NCBI RefSeq assembly: GCF_963675975.1
Contig: NZ_OY780939.1
Span: 2,976,001-3,040,000, forward strand
Length of the DNA: 64,000 bases
Reading direction: 5' to 3'
From: Halarcobacter sp.
GTDB lineage: Bacteria > Campylobacterota > Campylobacteria > Campylobacterales > Arcobacteraceae
Positions 1 to 8,080 of this stretch are shown here, in pieces. The translations under genes were made by a program, and so were the position numbers. The notes under the pieces are model-generated. The model saw only the letters and a list, made by a program, of their open reading frames with translations. It had not been told where the DNA came from and did not search any database. Within the stretch, counting starts at the first letter, position 1. Each line of letters begins with the position of its first letter.

Positions 1-876
1 TTTTTGTACTAAAAGCTGTTCATGTTCTCTGTTTTTATCTATCTCTTCTTCAACTCTTTTTTCTAGAGTTTCATTTAACTCTTTTAAGGCTTTAGATTTT
101 AGTTGTACACTTTTTTTATATCGTTTTAATACCTCATCTATTTTTTGTGAAACTATAATTGAAATCACTATTGCCATTGATAAAAACAGTAAAAAAAGTA
201 AAATATTTTGAAAAACTTGATTTTGAACTCTTTTTGTTAAATGTTCTTTATTTTTTGCAATCTCTTTTTCAATATCATCTACATAAACTCCAACAGCAAT
301 AACCCAATTCCATCTTGGAAAATATTTAAAATAAGAAAGCTTTTGTCTAGCCTCATTTGTATAAACTTTATTATATGAATATTCAGTATAAGACTCGCCA
401 AAAATCCTAATCTCGGTCATAAACTCTTCTCTAAACCTTTTGCCATTGCTATCTTCATAATTTGTAGAGATTGGTTTACCTAAAAGATCTGGACGATTTG
501 GATTAACTAAAAGTTTAGCAAAATCATCTCCACCTTTCATATTTAATATTTCATACACAAAAATATAATTACTTTTATCTCTATCAAAAGTGATATTATT
601 TAAAAGTCTTACGGTATCTGCTTTTAACTCTGTTTCATCCTCATCACTTTTTGTAGCATTATAATTTATAATATCTATAATAGTATTTATCTCTTTTTTT
701 AAAATACTTTTTTGACTTCTATATTGGTCTTGAACAGACTTTTCCATTTGTCTTTCAAAGTCTTCATAGGTATTTTTAACATAAAAATATGAGATTAAAA
801 ATATCATTGTACTCATAATGATAATGAAAATATAGATTATCATTTTTGAGATATTTTTTTCGGTAATAAACTTCAC
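1..876 (-). CDS. Cache-domain sensor histidine kinase, N-terminal part (cut by window edge)
   Basis: The minus-strand frame is open for 292 codons from a GTG at 876 to base 1 and runs out of the window, so the kinase core is not visible. The GTG is chosen because GGAAG lies just upstream; an in-frame ATG at 843 is the alternative. Residues about 12-32 form a transmembrane helix. Residues about 35-215 form a periplasmic Cache-type sensor with the typical ending Y-F-P-R-W-N-W-V-I-A-V-G-V-Y-V-D. A second helix spans about 222-243, followed by a charged coiled coil to 292. This is the usual front end of a sensor kinase (less likely a diguanylate cyclase or chemoreceptor). It is divergent from a response regulator starting at 938, which supports a two-component pair. 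Confidence 0.75.
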   Translation of the reverse strand, partial: MKFITEKNISKMIIYIFIIIMSTMIFLISYFYVKNTYEDFERQMEKSVQDQYRSQKSILKKEINTIIDIINYNATKSDEDETELKADTVRLLNNITFDRDKSNYIFVYEILNMKGGDDFAKLLVNPNRPDLLGKPISTNYEDSNGKRFREEFMTEIRIFGESYTEYSYNKVYTNEARQKLSYFKYFPRWNWVIAVGVYVDDIEKEIAKNKEHLTKRVQNQVFQNILLFLLFLSMAIVISIIVSQKIDEVLKRYKKSVQLKSKALKELNETLEKRVEEEIDKNREHEQLLVQK

Positions 877-937
877 TTCAACTTCCGTAAAATGGTTTTT
901 TGTTATGATACCACTATCTTTATTAATAAGGCTTTGT

Positions 938-1621
938 ATGGATAAAACAATAATATCAAAACTTAGTAGCTTTTCTGTTCTTTATGTGGAAGATGAAGAG
1001 GGAATCAGAAACAATATATATGAGATATTAAGACATCTTTTTAAAAAAACATTTCTTGCTAAAAATGCAAAAGAAGCATTTAATATGTATGAATCTAATA
1101 AACCAGATTTAATCATAACAGATATTAAAATGCCAAATGAAACAGGAATTGATTTAATTAAAAGAATTAGAAAAAGAGATAGTAAAGTAAGAGTTATTAT
1201 AACTTCTGCACACACTGATTTAAACTATATGTTAGATGCAACTGAACTTCATCTTGTAAAATATATTATTAAACCCATTACAGAAGATAAACTTGATGCA
1301 GCATTCGAAGCATTTATTAAAAGTTATGATGATTCAAAAATCTTTAATTTAAAAGAAGGCTGGCTTTTTGATGCGAGTAAATCTATAATTCAAAATGAAA
1401 ATACAGAGTTTAAATTAACAAAAAAAGAGAATCAATTTTTAAAACTACTAATCAAGAAAAATAGAATTATAACCTATGAAGAGATGGAAAATGTAATTTG
1501 GAATGAAGACAATATTATGACTCCAAATGCTATGAGACTATTTATTAAAAACTTTAGAAAAAAACTACCAAATGATGTACTTAGAAATGTACAAGGAACA
1601 GGATATAGATTAGTTCTATAA
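938..1621 (+). CDS. OmpR-family response regulator
   Basis: Two-domain transcriptional response regulator of 227 aa. The receiver domain (about residues 10-125) has the acidic pair E18/D19, phosphoacceptor D62 in the T-D-I-K-M-P motif, the Ser of I-T-S-A-H and the conserved Lys of I-I-K-P. A winged-helix DNA-binding domain (about 135-227) ends in the typical N-V-Q-G-T-G-Y-R. The ATG at 938 is preferred over an upstream ATG at 905 because AAGG sits at 928-931 and the product begins cleanly at the receiver fold. It is divergent from the Cache kinase at 1-876, its probable partner. Its stop overlaps the convergent EI24 gene by 6 bp. The target genes cannot be inferred. Confidence 0.88.
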   Translation: MDKTIISKLSSFSVLYVEDEEGIRNNIYEILRHLFKKTFLAKNAKEAFNMYESNKPDLIITDIKMPNETGIDLIKRIRKRDSKVRVIITSAHTDLNYMLDATELHLVKYIIKPITEDKLDAAFEAFIKSYDDSKIFNLKEGWLFDASKSIIQNENTEFKLTKKENQFLKLLIKKNRIITYEEMENVIWNEDNIMTPNAMRLFIKNFRKKLPNDVLRNVQGTGYRLVL

Positions 1622-2443
1622 TTCCTGTTCAATTAAATTATTATCATCTTTAATATCTCTTATTTTATTTAACTCTTGAAAATATCCATGTCCTAAATAT
1701 ATTATAAAAAATACAGCAGAAAAAAGCATTAATGAGGGAATCATTGATAAAAAATATAATAACAATGATCTCATTCTAAAACTATTAGCCTTTTTATAAT
1801 GTATATATTTATATTGCTCTTCTGTTAAAATAGTTGAAGCAACATCATAATTTAACATCTTATGAAAGAAATAGTAAAAAGGTAAATTAATAGCTATGAT
1901 ATTTACTAAAGGGATAAAATATAAAGGGATAAAAAGTATAAAAAGCAGAACCATTATAATTAAACTCTTAACGGCTATAAATATTGGACTTAAAAGGGAA
2001 CCAAAACCATTTATCTCTAAATGGGGATAATGTCTTTTATGAATTACACTTAAAATCATTGGAGTTAAAAAACCAATAATAATAACTGTAAGGAAAACAG
2101 AAAACATCATAATAAAAATTGTTCCAACTGTATAAATTAGAAAACCAACCAACCATGATGTAATAGAATACTTCAACAAAAATGCAGATAAAGAAATCAT
2201 CCAAACAAAATAAAAAGGCGCTTCTTCATCGACCATCACATCTTGACCATTTTGTGTTTGCTGAATATAAATCTCTAAAGAATCAAAACCATAACCTGCT
2301 GCCGTATAAAACATTATAAGCATAATAATTAGCGTAAATATCAAAGGTAAAATTGCTATTTTAAGCATAGGTTTTGTAAAAAAATCTTTTATACTTAAAG
2401 CTATAATTTCACCCTCTAACAAATTTTTATCTTTATTAATCAA
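1616..2443 (-). CDS. EI24 / CysZ-like membrane protein
   Basis: Integral membrane protein of about 275 aa with several long hydrophobic helices and a middle segment rich in Gly/Pro; the pattern resembles the EI24 domain family (CysZ-like). CysZ proteins take up sulfate, but other EI24 proteins are uncharacterised and the substrate here is unknown. The longest frame begins with GTG at 2461. I prefer the TTG at 2443 because AGGAG lies 5 nt before it; this start overlaps the end of the radical SAM gene (stop at 2436) by 8 bp, which indicates translational coupling. It is the last gene of the operon that starts with the PAS kinase at 5438. Confidence 0.65.
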   Translation of the reverse strand: MINKDKNLLEGEIIALSIKDFFTKPMLKIAILPLIFTLIIMLIMFYTAAGYGFDSLEIYIQQTQNGQDVMVDEEAPFYFVWMISLSAFLLKYSITSWLVGFLIYTVGTIFIMMFSVFLTVIIIGFLTPMILSVIHKRHYPHLEINGFGSLLSPIFIAVKSLIIMVLLFILFIPLYFIPLVNIIAINLPFYYFFHKMLNYDVASTILTEEQYKYIHYKKANSFRMRSLLLYFLSMIPSLMLFSAVFFIIYLGHGYFQELNKIRDIKDDNNLIEQEL

Positions 2444-3308
2444 ACCTTCTCCTATAATCACATTTTTGGCAAAACTCTTCTATAACTTTGCCATTTTTAA
2501 ATCCATTTTGAATATCTTTAACTCTTTTAGTATCTAAAATATCTGATATTTTATCATTATTTACATTACCTAAGTTGATTATACCATCCTTGTCCAAACA
2601 ACAAGGAACAACATCCCCACTACTTAAAATCCCAAAATGGGAATCCAAACCATAACATTTCCCCGTATCAGAGATAAAATCGTTGTTTAAATCCGGCCAT
2701 TGGAAATAATCATCAAAATTAAAAAACACCATTCTAGCTATTTTTATATTTTTAGGTCTATTTTTATATATCTCATCAATATCAAGATTTAAACAAAACC
2801 TTTCATTTACTTTTTCAAAAACATTTTTATTAAACTCTTTTGCACTTTTTGAATCATCTAAATTCCAAATCCGTAAATTTATAAAAAAGTGTTGTTTTTT
2901 ACTGATTGCATAATCTAAAAAATCTAAAATTGGTACTAAATACTCATCTAAACTTTTTTTATGAGAATTGGCATTATAAGAGTTTATAGAAAAATTTATC
3001 TGCTTTATAGCATTGTGCATCAAAGTGTTAAAGTGGTTTTTATTTAAATTATTTGCAGTTGTTGTTATATTAACTTTCAGATTTGAATCAAAGCTGATAT
3101 CTAAATATTTTTCAAGATTTCCTAAAACTAAAGGATCTCCTACAATATGATATGCTAACTCTTTAGTTATACCCTCTAACTGCATATTTATATTTTTAAA
3201 ATTTTCTAAAGACATTGTTTTATTAGGCAATGTTTTGGGTGGACAAAAACTACATTTTAGATTACATATATTTGTTATTTCAATATGTACTTTTCTAAAT
3301 TTTTTTAT
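2436..3308 (-). CDS. Radical SAM/SPASM domain protein with a non-canonical start codon
   Basis: Radical SAM enzyme of about 290 aa. Reading the frame upstream of the first TTG (3230) restores the essential N-terminus: a C-x3-C-x2-C cluster motif (C-N-L-K-C-S-F-C) at residues 15-22, preceded by H-I-E-I-T-N. The C-terminal part (after about residue 215) has further cysteines (C-C-L and F-C-Q-K-C) like an SPASM auxiliary cluster. No ATG, GTG or TTG occurs between the in-frame stop at 3321-3323 and the motif. The best initiation site is ATA at 3308, 6 nt after AGGA (3318-3315); ATT at 3311 is second. The Shine-Dalgarno sequence overlaps the stop of the upstream gene, so the genes look coupled. 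Substrate unknown; SPASM relatives modify peptides or anaerobic enzymes. Confidence 0.75.
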   Translation of the reverse strand: MKKFRKVHIEITNICNLKCSFCPPKTLPNKTMSLENFKNINMQLEGITKELAYHIVGDPLVLGNLEKYLDISFDSNLKVNITTTANNLNKNHFNTLMHNAIKQINFSINSYNANSHKKSLDEYLVPILDFLDYAISKKQHFFINLRIWNLDDSKSAKEFNKNVFEKVNERFCLNLDIDEIYKNRPKNIKIARMVFFNFDDYFQWPDLNNDFISDTGKCYGLDSHFGILSSGDVVPCCLDKDGIINLGNVNNDKISDILDTKRVKDIQNGFKNGKVIEEFCQKCDYRRRFD

Positions 3309-3316
3309 AATAAATC

Positions 3317-3856
3317 CTATTTAAGAAGGTATGGTAAGTCTCGTTTTAAAGACTCCAATAAATCTTCATTTATAAAAAATTGTGCAAACTCTTCAGCTCT
3401 ATTTTTATAAGCATATGCACAAATATACCTGTTTCTTCTAAGTAATTCTAAACTTTGTTCTAAAGCAACTTTTAAATCCTCATCACTATTGTTATAATAC
3501 TCATATATAGCTTTTAAAGGTTCTTCATAATTTGTGTCTTTAAAAAACACAACATTGTCTTCTAAAAACTCAATTACATTTTCTTCATTTGACTTAATAT
3601 TTAAAAAAGCATGTTTAATATCATCCATTCTTAAATCAAATTTATAACCCAATAAAAGAACCTCTTTAAAATTTAATATACTATTTTTTTGGAAATAGTA
3701 TTGTAAAAGAAGTTTTAAATAATGTTCCTTTACATCATCTTCAAAGTTTTCTATATACTCCAAAACATATTCAACATCTTCAATCTTATCATCATCAAGT
3801 AAAGTTTTGTGTATCATACTAACTTGAGCTAAAATTTCATGTAATCTATCATTCAT
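3317..3856 (-). CDS. Conserved-looking hypothetical protein, 179 aa
   Basis: I do not recognise this family. The protein is acidic, mostly helical by composition, with no signal peptide or membrane segment, so it is probably cytoplasmic. Tandem Leu/Tyr/Glu-rich helices suggest a small helical-repeat fold. Its ATG overlaps the end of the PAS kinase gene by 8 bp, and its TAG stop overlaps the Shine-Dalgarno sequence of the radical SAM gene, so it belongs tightly to that operon. It could act as an adaptor between the kinase and the downstream enzyme, but nothing in the sequence proves this. Confidence 0.6.
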   Translation of the reverse strand: MNDRLHEILAQVSMIHKTLLDDDKIEDVEYVLEYIENFEDDVKEHYLKLLLQYYFQKNSILNFKEVLLLGYKFDLRMDDIKHAFLNIKSNEENVIEFLEDNVVFFKDTNYEEPLKAIYEYYNNSDEDLKVALEQSLELLRRNRYICAYAYKNRAEEFAQFFINEDLLESLKRDLPYLLK

Positions 3857-5438
3857 CTATTTCCCTTTTTGTATCTAGAGGTAATTTTATACTAAAACAT
3901 GCACCTTTATAGGTTTTATTTTCATATTCTAATATATCATTTGTAACATCAATTTGTCCATTTAAATGTTTAACTATATTATTTGACATATAAAGACCTA
4001 TTCCTGTACCATGATATCTGTGTTTTGTTGTAAAATATGGCTCAAATATTCTATCAATAATTTTTTCACTAATTCCACCACCACTATCTTTTACTTCTAA
4101 AATAATAAAATTTTTGTTTGCATGAAATTGAATAGCTATTATCTTCTTATTTTTATTTTTTATCAACTCATCAACAGCATTACTTAAGATATTTAATAGC
4201 ACTTGAAGAAATTCATTTTCATAAGTAAATAGTTTCATATCTTCTATATCCAAAGTAAAAATTATTGAAAGTTGATTATAACGTGATTTAATAAGTTTTA
4301 TAGCACTTTGAATTAAGTCTCTAATTTCAAAAAGATTTTTCTCTTTATCTGGTTTAAAAAAGTTTCTAAAATCATCAATTGTTTTTGATAAATATTGAAC
4401 TTGGTCATGTATTGTATTTAATCCAGAACTTAACAGTTCTTTATCTAAAACACCTTGTTCATTTTGTAAAATCATGCCACTAGAAAGTACTGAAACTGCA
4501 GATAAAGGTTGTCTCCATTGATGGGCAATGTTTTCTATCATCTCACCCATTGCAGCCATTTTTGATTGTTTTTTCATCATTGTTTCATATTCAATCAACT
4601 CTTTTTTGGCTTTTGAGATCTCTTGTTGTAGTGTTCTATTGTACTCTTTTAATTTTGTATTTAATTCCTCTTTCTCTTTTTCTATCTCGATTCTCTCTCT
4701 AATATCTCTTGAGATTGCTGTAACAAAATCTGTATCTAAATAGTTTTTTAGATGTAAAGAGCTTTCAACTGGTATTTCAGTTCCATCTTTAGCCATATAA
4801 ATACCAAAGGTAATTAAACTTTTTTTATCTTCTAACTTTCTAAAAATTTCAGCTATTTGTATTTTTTGGCTTCCCTCAAAAGGTCTTCTAATTTCACTGA
4901 TTTTTTTACTTTTTAACTCTTCTAAACTATAACCTAAATTTTTACAAACCTTTTCATTTGCAAACTCAATCATCTCATTTTCTTTATTAATTAAAAAAAT
5001 CATATCACTTGAAGAATTAATCAATTCAAAATATAAGTTTATTTTTTCTGTTCTTTCTAATCTATTAGTAATATCTTTTGAATAAGATATAACGTACTCT
5101 TTTGAATCAATAACTTTAAATTTTGAGACAACTTCTACAGGAAAATGTTCTCCTGATTTTTTTCTATGGGAAGTTTCAATAATATTTGATCCTGCAATCT
5201 CACTTTGTTTAAAACTATCTAAGGCATTTAAGTATTTATCTTTAGTATCAACTTTTACATCTACATCCCAAAGTTTCAATGTTAATAACTCTTCTAAACT
5301 ATAACCTAAACACTCTAAAGCAGTATCATTTGCAAATACAAAATTTCCTTCTTTATCTATCCAGTATATTGCTTGATTTGATTGGGCAACTGAAGATTTT
5401 AAAATTTCATTACTATTTTTTTCTAAAAAATTGGTCAT
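3849..5438 (-). CDS. Soluble PAS-PAS sensor histidine kinase
   Basis: Cytoplasmic sensor kinase of 529 aa without membrane helices. PAS domains lie at about 15-125 and 135-250, each with the G-Y-S-L-E-E-L signature. A coiled coil follows (250-295), then the phosphoacceptor helix with H at about 305 in the motif I-A-H-Q-W-R-Q-P-L, and a HATPase domain with N-box N-A-V-D-E-L, D-S-G-G-G-I, F-E-P-Y-F-T-T-K and G-T-G-I-G-L. All ATP-binding motifs appear intact. It heads a four-gene minus-strand operon with an unknown protein, a radical SAM enzyme and an EI24 membrane protein. No response regulator is in that operon; the one at 938 belongs more naturally to the divergent Cache kinase. Confidence 0.88.
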   Translation of the reverse strand: MTNFLEKNSNEILKSSVAQSNQAIYWIDKEGNFVFANDTALECLGYSLEELLTLKLWDVDVKVDTKDKYLNALDSFKQSEIAGSNIIETSHRKKSGEHFPVEVVSKFKVIDSKEYVISYSKDITNRLERTEKINLYFELINSSSDMIFLINKENEMIEFANEKVCKNLGYSLEELKSKKISEIRRPFEGSQKIQIAEIFRKLEDKKSLITFGIYMAKDGTEIPVESSLHLKNYLDTDFVTAISRDIRERIEIEKEKEELNTKLKEYNRTLQQEISKAKKELIEYETMMKKQSKMAAMGEMIENIAHQWRQPLSAVSVLSSGMILQNEQGVLDKELLSSGLNTIHDQVQYLSKTIDDFRNFFKPDKEKNLFEIRDLIQSAIKLIKSRYNQLSIIFTLDIEDMKLFTYENEFLQVLLNILSNAVDELIKNKNKKIIAIQFHANKNFIILEVKDSGGGISEKIIDRIFEPYFTTKHRYHGTGIGLYMSNNIVKHLNGQIDVTNDILEYENKTYKGACFSIKLPLDTKREIDE

Positions 5439-5540
5439 TATAAAAATATCTTTTCTCTAATTTGAAAGTGATTTTATTTAACTTAAAATTAAAAATAGTT
5501 AAATATTGCTATTATAAAACATCTAAACAAAGGTATTTTT

Positions 5541-5957
5541 ATGATTAAGACCCCTTTTTTATCAACTGATGGAATTATTGAACTTTATGATGAAAACAAA
5601 TTTTTAGGCATAGTTTTAATAGAAAGAGTTAATGAACCCCATGGTATGGCATTACCTGGAGGTTTTGTAGATATTGGAGAAAAAGTAGAAGATGCTTTAA
5701 TAAGAGAGATGAAAGAGGAAACCTCTTTAGATGTTAAAATTATTAAACTTCAAAATATTTATTCTGATCCAAACAGAGACCCTAGATTTCATACTGTATC
5801 TGCTGTATATGTATGCAAAGCAAAAGGGACTCCAAAAGCTTGTGATGATGCAAAAGAGGTTTTTGTTTATAAAAGAGATGAAATCCCTTTAGAAAAACTA
5901 GTATTTGACCATAGAAAAATTGTTGAGGATTATCTAAAAAATAATCATATTAAATAA
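5541..5957 (+). CDS. Nudix hydrolase
   Basis: 138-aa Nudix protein. The Nudix box G-x5-E-x7-R-E-x2-E-E-x-G/S is present: G-G-F-V-D-I-G-E, followed by R-E-M-K-E-E-T, which binds the catalytic divalent metal. The size is that of an ADP-ribose or nucleotide-sugar pyrophosphatase, or of a MutT-like house-cleaning enzyme. The exact substrate cannot be read from the sequence. The ATG is preceded by AAAGG. It stands alone, divergent from the PAS kinase, 45 bp ahead of a DMT transporter; a short operon with that gene is possible. Confidence 0.85.
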   Translation: MIKTPFLSTDGIIELYDENKFLGIVLIERVNEPHGMALPGGFVDIGEKVEDALIREMKEETSLDVKIIKLQNIYSDPNRDPRFHTVSAVYVCKAKGTPKACDDAKEVFVYKRDEIPLEKLVFDHRKIVEDYLKNNHIK

Positions 5958-5983
5958 ATATTAAAGATTATTGATTAAAATTC

Positions 5984-5997
5984 ACCTTTTAAAAGGT
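5984..5997. repeat. 14-bp perfect palindrome overlapping the ribosome binding site of the DMT gene
   Basis: ACCTTTTAAAAGGT is a perfect palindrome. Its right half supplies the AAGG Shine-Dalgarno sequence of the ATG at 6003. In RNA the two halves could mask the ribosome binding site only with a zero-base loop, so it is more plausible as a weak operator or as chance in AT-rich DNA. Confidence 0.3.
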
Positions 5998-6002
5998 ATT
6001 TT

Positions 6003-6890
6003 ATGAAATCACAAAATAAAGCATACAAGTATGCACTTATAGCAGTTTTTTTTTGGTCTACAGTTGCAGCTGTATTTAAAATTGCACTTTTAACTTTAAA
6101 TCCAATAACTCTGCTTTTTTATGCATCTGTATCTTCTATGTTTATATTGTTCTTTATAATTGTTTTAAATAAACAAATAAAAGATGTGATTTTTTATATT
6201 AAAAATAACTTGAAACTAGTGTTACTTTTAGCATTAATCAATCCTTTTCTTTATTATTTAGTATTATTTCAAGCATATGATGCACTTCCAGCCCAAGAAG
6301 CACAAGTGATAAATTATACTTGGGCATTGATGTTGACTTTTCTTTCTGTAATTTTTTTAAAACAAAAATTAACTATAAATGATATAGTTGCTGGGATAAT
6401 CTGTTATTTTGGTGTTTTAATTATTGCAACAAAAGGTGAACCTTTTAGTTTAAATTTCTCAAATTTAAATGGTGTATTCTTAGCTTTATTTTCTACAGTC
6501 TTATGGTCTATGTATTGGATAATAAATACAAAAAACAAAGTTGAACCTATAATTGGTGTATTTTCTAACTTTATAATTTCTGTTCCTATTATTGGCCTAT
6601 ATGGATATTTTACTGGCACATTACAAGAAGTGACTGAATTAAAAGGGCTTTTCGCAGCTATTTATGTAGGTTTTTTTGAGATGGGAATAACATTTCTTTT
6701 TTGGCTAAATGCCATGAAACATGCCCAATCTACTTCAAAAATTGCAAATTTGATTTTTATATCACCTTTTTTATCTTTAATATTTATTCACCTACTTTTA
6801 GGGGAAGAGATATATTACTCAACACTATTTGGTCTTATAACTATAATATTAGGACTAATAATTCAACAATTAAAAAATAAGTTTTCTTAA
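6003..6890 (+). CDS. EamA/DMT-family transporter
   Basis: 295-aa inner-membrane protein with about ten hydrophobic helices in two EamA repeats, as in RhaT/YdcZ-type drug/metabolite transporters. The first repeat begins A-L-I-A-V-F-F-W-S-T, and the second carries the matching A-L-F-S-T-V-L-W-S-M. Such proteins export amino acids or other small metabolites; the substrate is unknown. It follows the Nudix gene by 45 bp. A second, distant DMT transporter lies at 36656-37540. Confidence 0.85.
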   Translation: MKSQNKAYKYALIAVFFWSTVAAVFKIALLTLNPITLLFYASVSSMFILFFIIVLNKQIKDVIFYIKNNLKLVLLLALINPFLYYLVLFQAYDALPAQEAQVINYTWALMLTFLSVIFLKQKLTINDIVAGIICYFGVLIIATKGEPFSLNFSNLNGVFLALFSTVLWSMYWIINTKNKVEPIIGVFSNFIISVPIIGLYGYFTGTLQEVTELKGLFAAIYVGFFEMGITFLFWLNAMKHAQSTSKIANLIFISPFLSLIFIHLLLGEEIYYSTLFGLITIILGLIIQQLKNKFS

Positions 6891-6957
6891 TAGCTTTTTT
6901 GTTACTTTATGACACATAAATACAATTTATAAAAAACTATTTAGAAATTTATTTTTT

Positions 6958-6986
6958 TTGACTTATTTTTTCATAGGTACTATAAT
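6958..6986 (+). promoter_or_regulatory. Sigma-70 promoter of the RHH-219aa cassette
   Basis: TTGACT at 6958-6963 and TATAAT at 6981-6986 are separated by exactly 17 bp. Transcription would start near 6993, giving a leader of about 150 nt before the TTG start at 7145. The rest of 6891-7144 holds no gene. Confidence 0.65.
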
Positions 6987-7009
6987 TGTGCAAGTATACA
7001 GTTTTTTTT

Positions 7010-7027
7010 AATTATTGCATAATAATT
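7010..7027. repeat. Inverted repeat in the leader of the RHH cassette
   Basis: AATTATT (7010-7016) and AATAATT (7021-7027) are exact inverted repeats around GCAT, about 17 bp downstream of the predicted transcription start. The position suits an operator bound by the ribbon-helix-helix-like product, or a small hairpin. In such AT-rich DNA chance is a real alternative. Confidence 0.35.
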
Positions 7028-7049
7028 ATACAAAATGAGAGTAAAAAAT

Positions 7050-7095
7050 TAAGTTTCAACAAAGTTTTTATATGAAATAATTTTCTAAGTTTCAA
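7050..7095. repeat. Direct repeat TAAGTTTCAA, two copies in the same leader
   Basis: The 10-mer TAAGTTTCAA occurs at 7050-7059 and 7086-7095, 36 bp apart, between the promoter at 6958 and the coding start at 7145. Together with the inverted repeat at 7010 this makes an unusually patterned leader for a short gene pair. The function is unknown. Confidence 0.35.
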
Positions 7096-7144
7096 AAGGT
7101 AGTACAAAAAGTATTACTAAAAAAACTTTATAGGGATTAAATCA

Positions 7145-7378
7145 TTGGCTAAACTAAAAAATAAAAGATCTGTAATTCAGAAAGTTATTAGTAAACATGT
7201 TAAAGGTAAGAAAAAAGAGATATCTCAACTTACTATTAAAATTGATAGTCGTTTAGATGATGCCTTAATCATTTTAAGTAAAGATTTAAATATATCTAAA
7301 AATAGACTAATTGAAGATATACTTTTTGAAAGTGGCATATTAGAAGAAGTTGATGAAAACTACGTGGAGATAGATTAA
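7145..7378 (+). CDS. Small ribbon-helix-helix-like protein, 77 aa
   Basis: 77-aa basic-to-acidic small protein. The first 25 residues are very Lys-rich. Residues about 28-60 (a short strand Q-L-T-I-K-I-D, then two amphipathic helices with L-D-D-A-L and S-K-N-R-L-I-E-D-I-L) fit the strand-helix-helix fold of RHH/CopG DNA-binding proteins. The start is TTG with AGGG about 9 nt upstream. Its TAA overlaps the ATG of the next gene (TAATG), so the two are translationally coupled. It may autoregulate through the leader repeats. It could also be the antitoxin-like half of a two-gene module, but the partner does not resemble a known toxin. Confidence 0.6.
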   Translation: MAKLKNKRSVIQKVISKHVKGKKKEISQLTIKIDSRLDDALIILSKDLNISKNRLIEDILFESGILEEVDENYVEID

Positions 7379-8037
7379 TGAATATTTTTCCAAAAAAAGA
7401 AGCAGTAATTGATGCGGTTTTAACGGGTATTGAAAATGCAAAAAACAACTACTCTTTCTGGACAGCAGATGAATTATATTTATCTTATGCCCCACCAAAA
7501 TTTTTATCTATTCATGTAGCACAAGAGATTGCAAAATTAGATGCTGCACCAGAAATATTCATTGATGCAACAGTTTCAGATATCTTAAGATGTTCATTGT
7601 CAAACAGAGGTGCATTTAGAGAATTTATGAGAGAAAATTATATCATGGATAGAAATCTAAGTATAACTTTAGATGAAAGATTTGAACATAAAAGTGATAA
7701 TGACTCAATTTCTAAAGTGATTATGTCTTTAAAAAATGGTGTTAGAAATGTTCAACAAGAGTATTTAGATGATATAGAACTAATGTGTAAAATACTTCAA
7801 AAAGATAATCTAAATGATACAACTTTAGATTATGCTATTTTTGGATTTTATTTAGATATATCTAGTAGTGCAAGAAAAAAAGCTCAAGTTAGACTTGATG
7901 CAATAATAGAATCTTTTGATAATATAGTTTCAAAATTTAATAATCTTAAATCAACTTTTAAAGGAGGGAAAATAAAGAAAATTGAAAAAGTTGGAGAATG
8001 GTGTATAGGATGTTACATCATTGAGCCATCGTTATAA
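7378..8037 (+). CDS. Unrecognised 219-aa protein coupled to the RHH-like gene
   Basis: No family is recognised. The protein is soluble, mixed alpha/beta, without signal peptide or membrane helices. Notable residues are W-T-A-D-E-L-Y-L near residue 25, and a Cys pair (W-C-I-G-C-Y) close to the C-terminus. The ATG overlaps the stop of the 77-aa RHH-like gene by one base, and both lie under one promoter. It ends 43 bp before livJ, so transcription may run into the Liv operon; no terminator is visible between them. Confidence 0.55.
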   Translation: MNIFPKKEAVIDAVLTGIENAKNNYSFWTADELYLSYAPPKFLSIHVAQEIAKLDAAPEIFIDATVSDILRCSLSNRGAFREFMRENYIMDRNLSITLDERFEHKSDNDSISKVIMSLKNGVRNVQQEYLDDIELMCKILQKDNLNDTTLDYAIFGFYLDISSSARKKAQVRLDAIIESFDNIVSKFNNLKSTFKGGKIKKIEKVGEWCIGCYIIEPSL

Positions 8038-8080
8038 TCTTTAGGACAAAAAAGTAGGACAAAATTTAAGGAGTTAAAAT

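Noticed and set aside
5984-5997. Palindrome at 5984 as an RNA switch controlling the DMT gene
   Set aside because: A zero-base loop cannot form; pairing would be weak, so listed only as a low-confidence repeat.
8042-8064. Tandem TAGGACAAAA (8042 and 8055) before livJ as an operator
   Set aside because: Two short copies in AT-rich DNA next to the ribosome binding site; no symmetry or other support.
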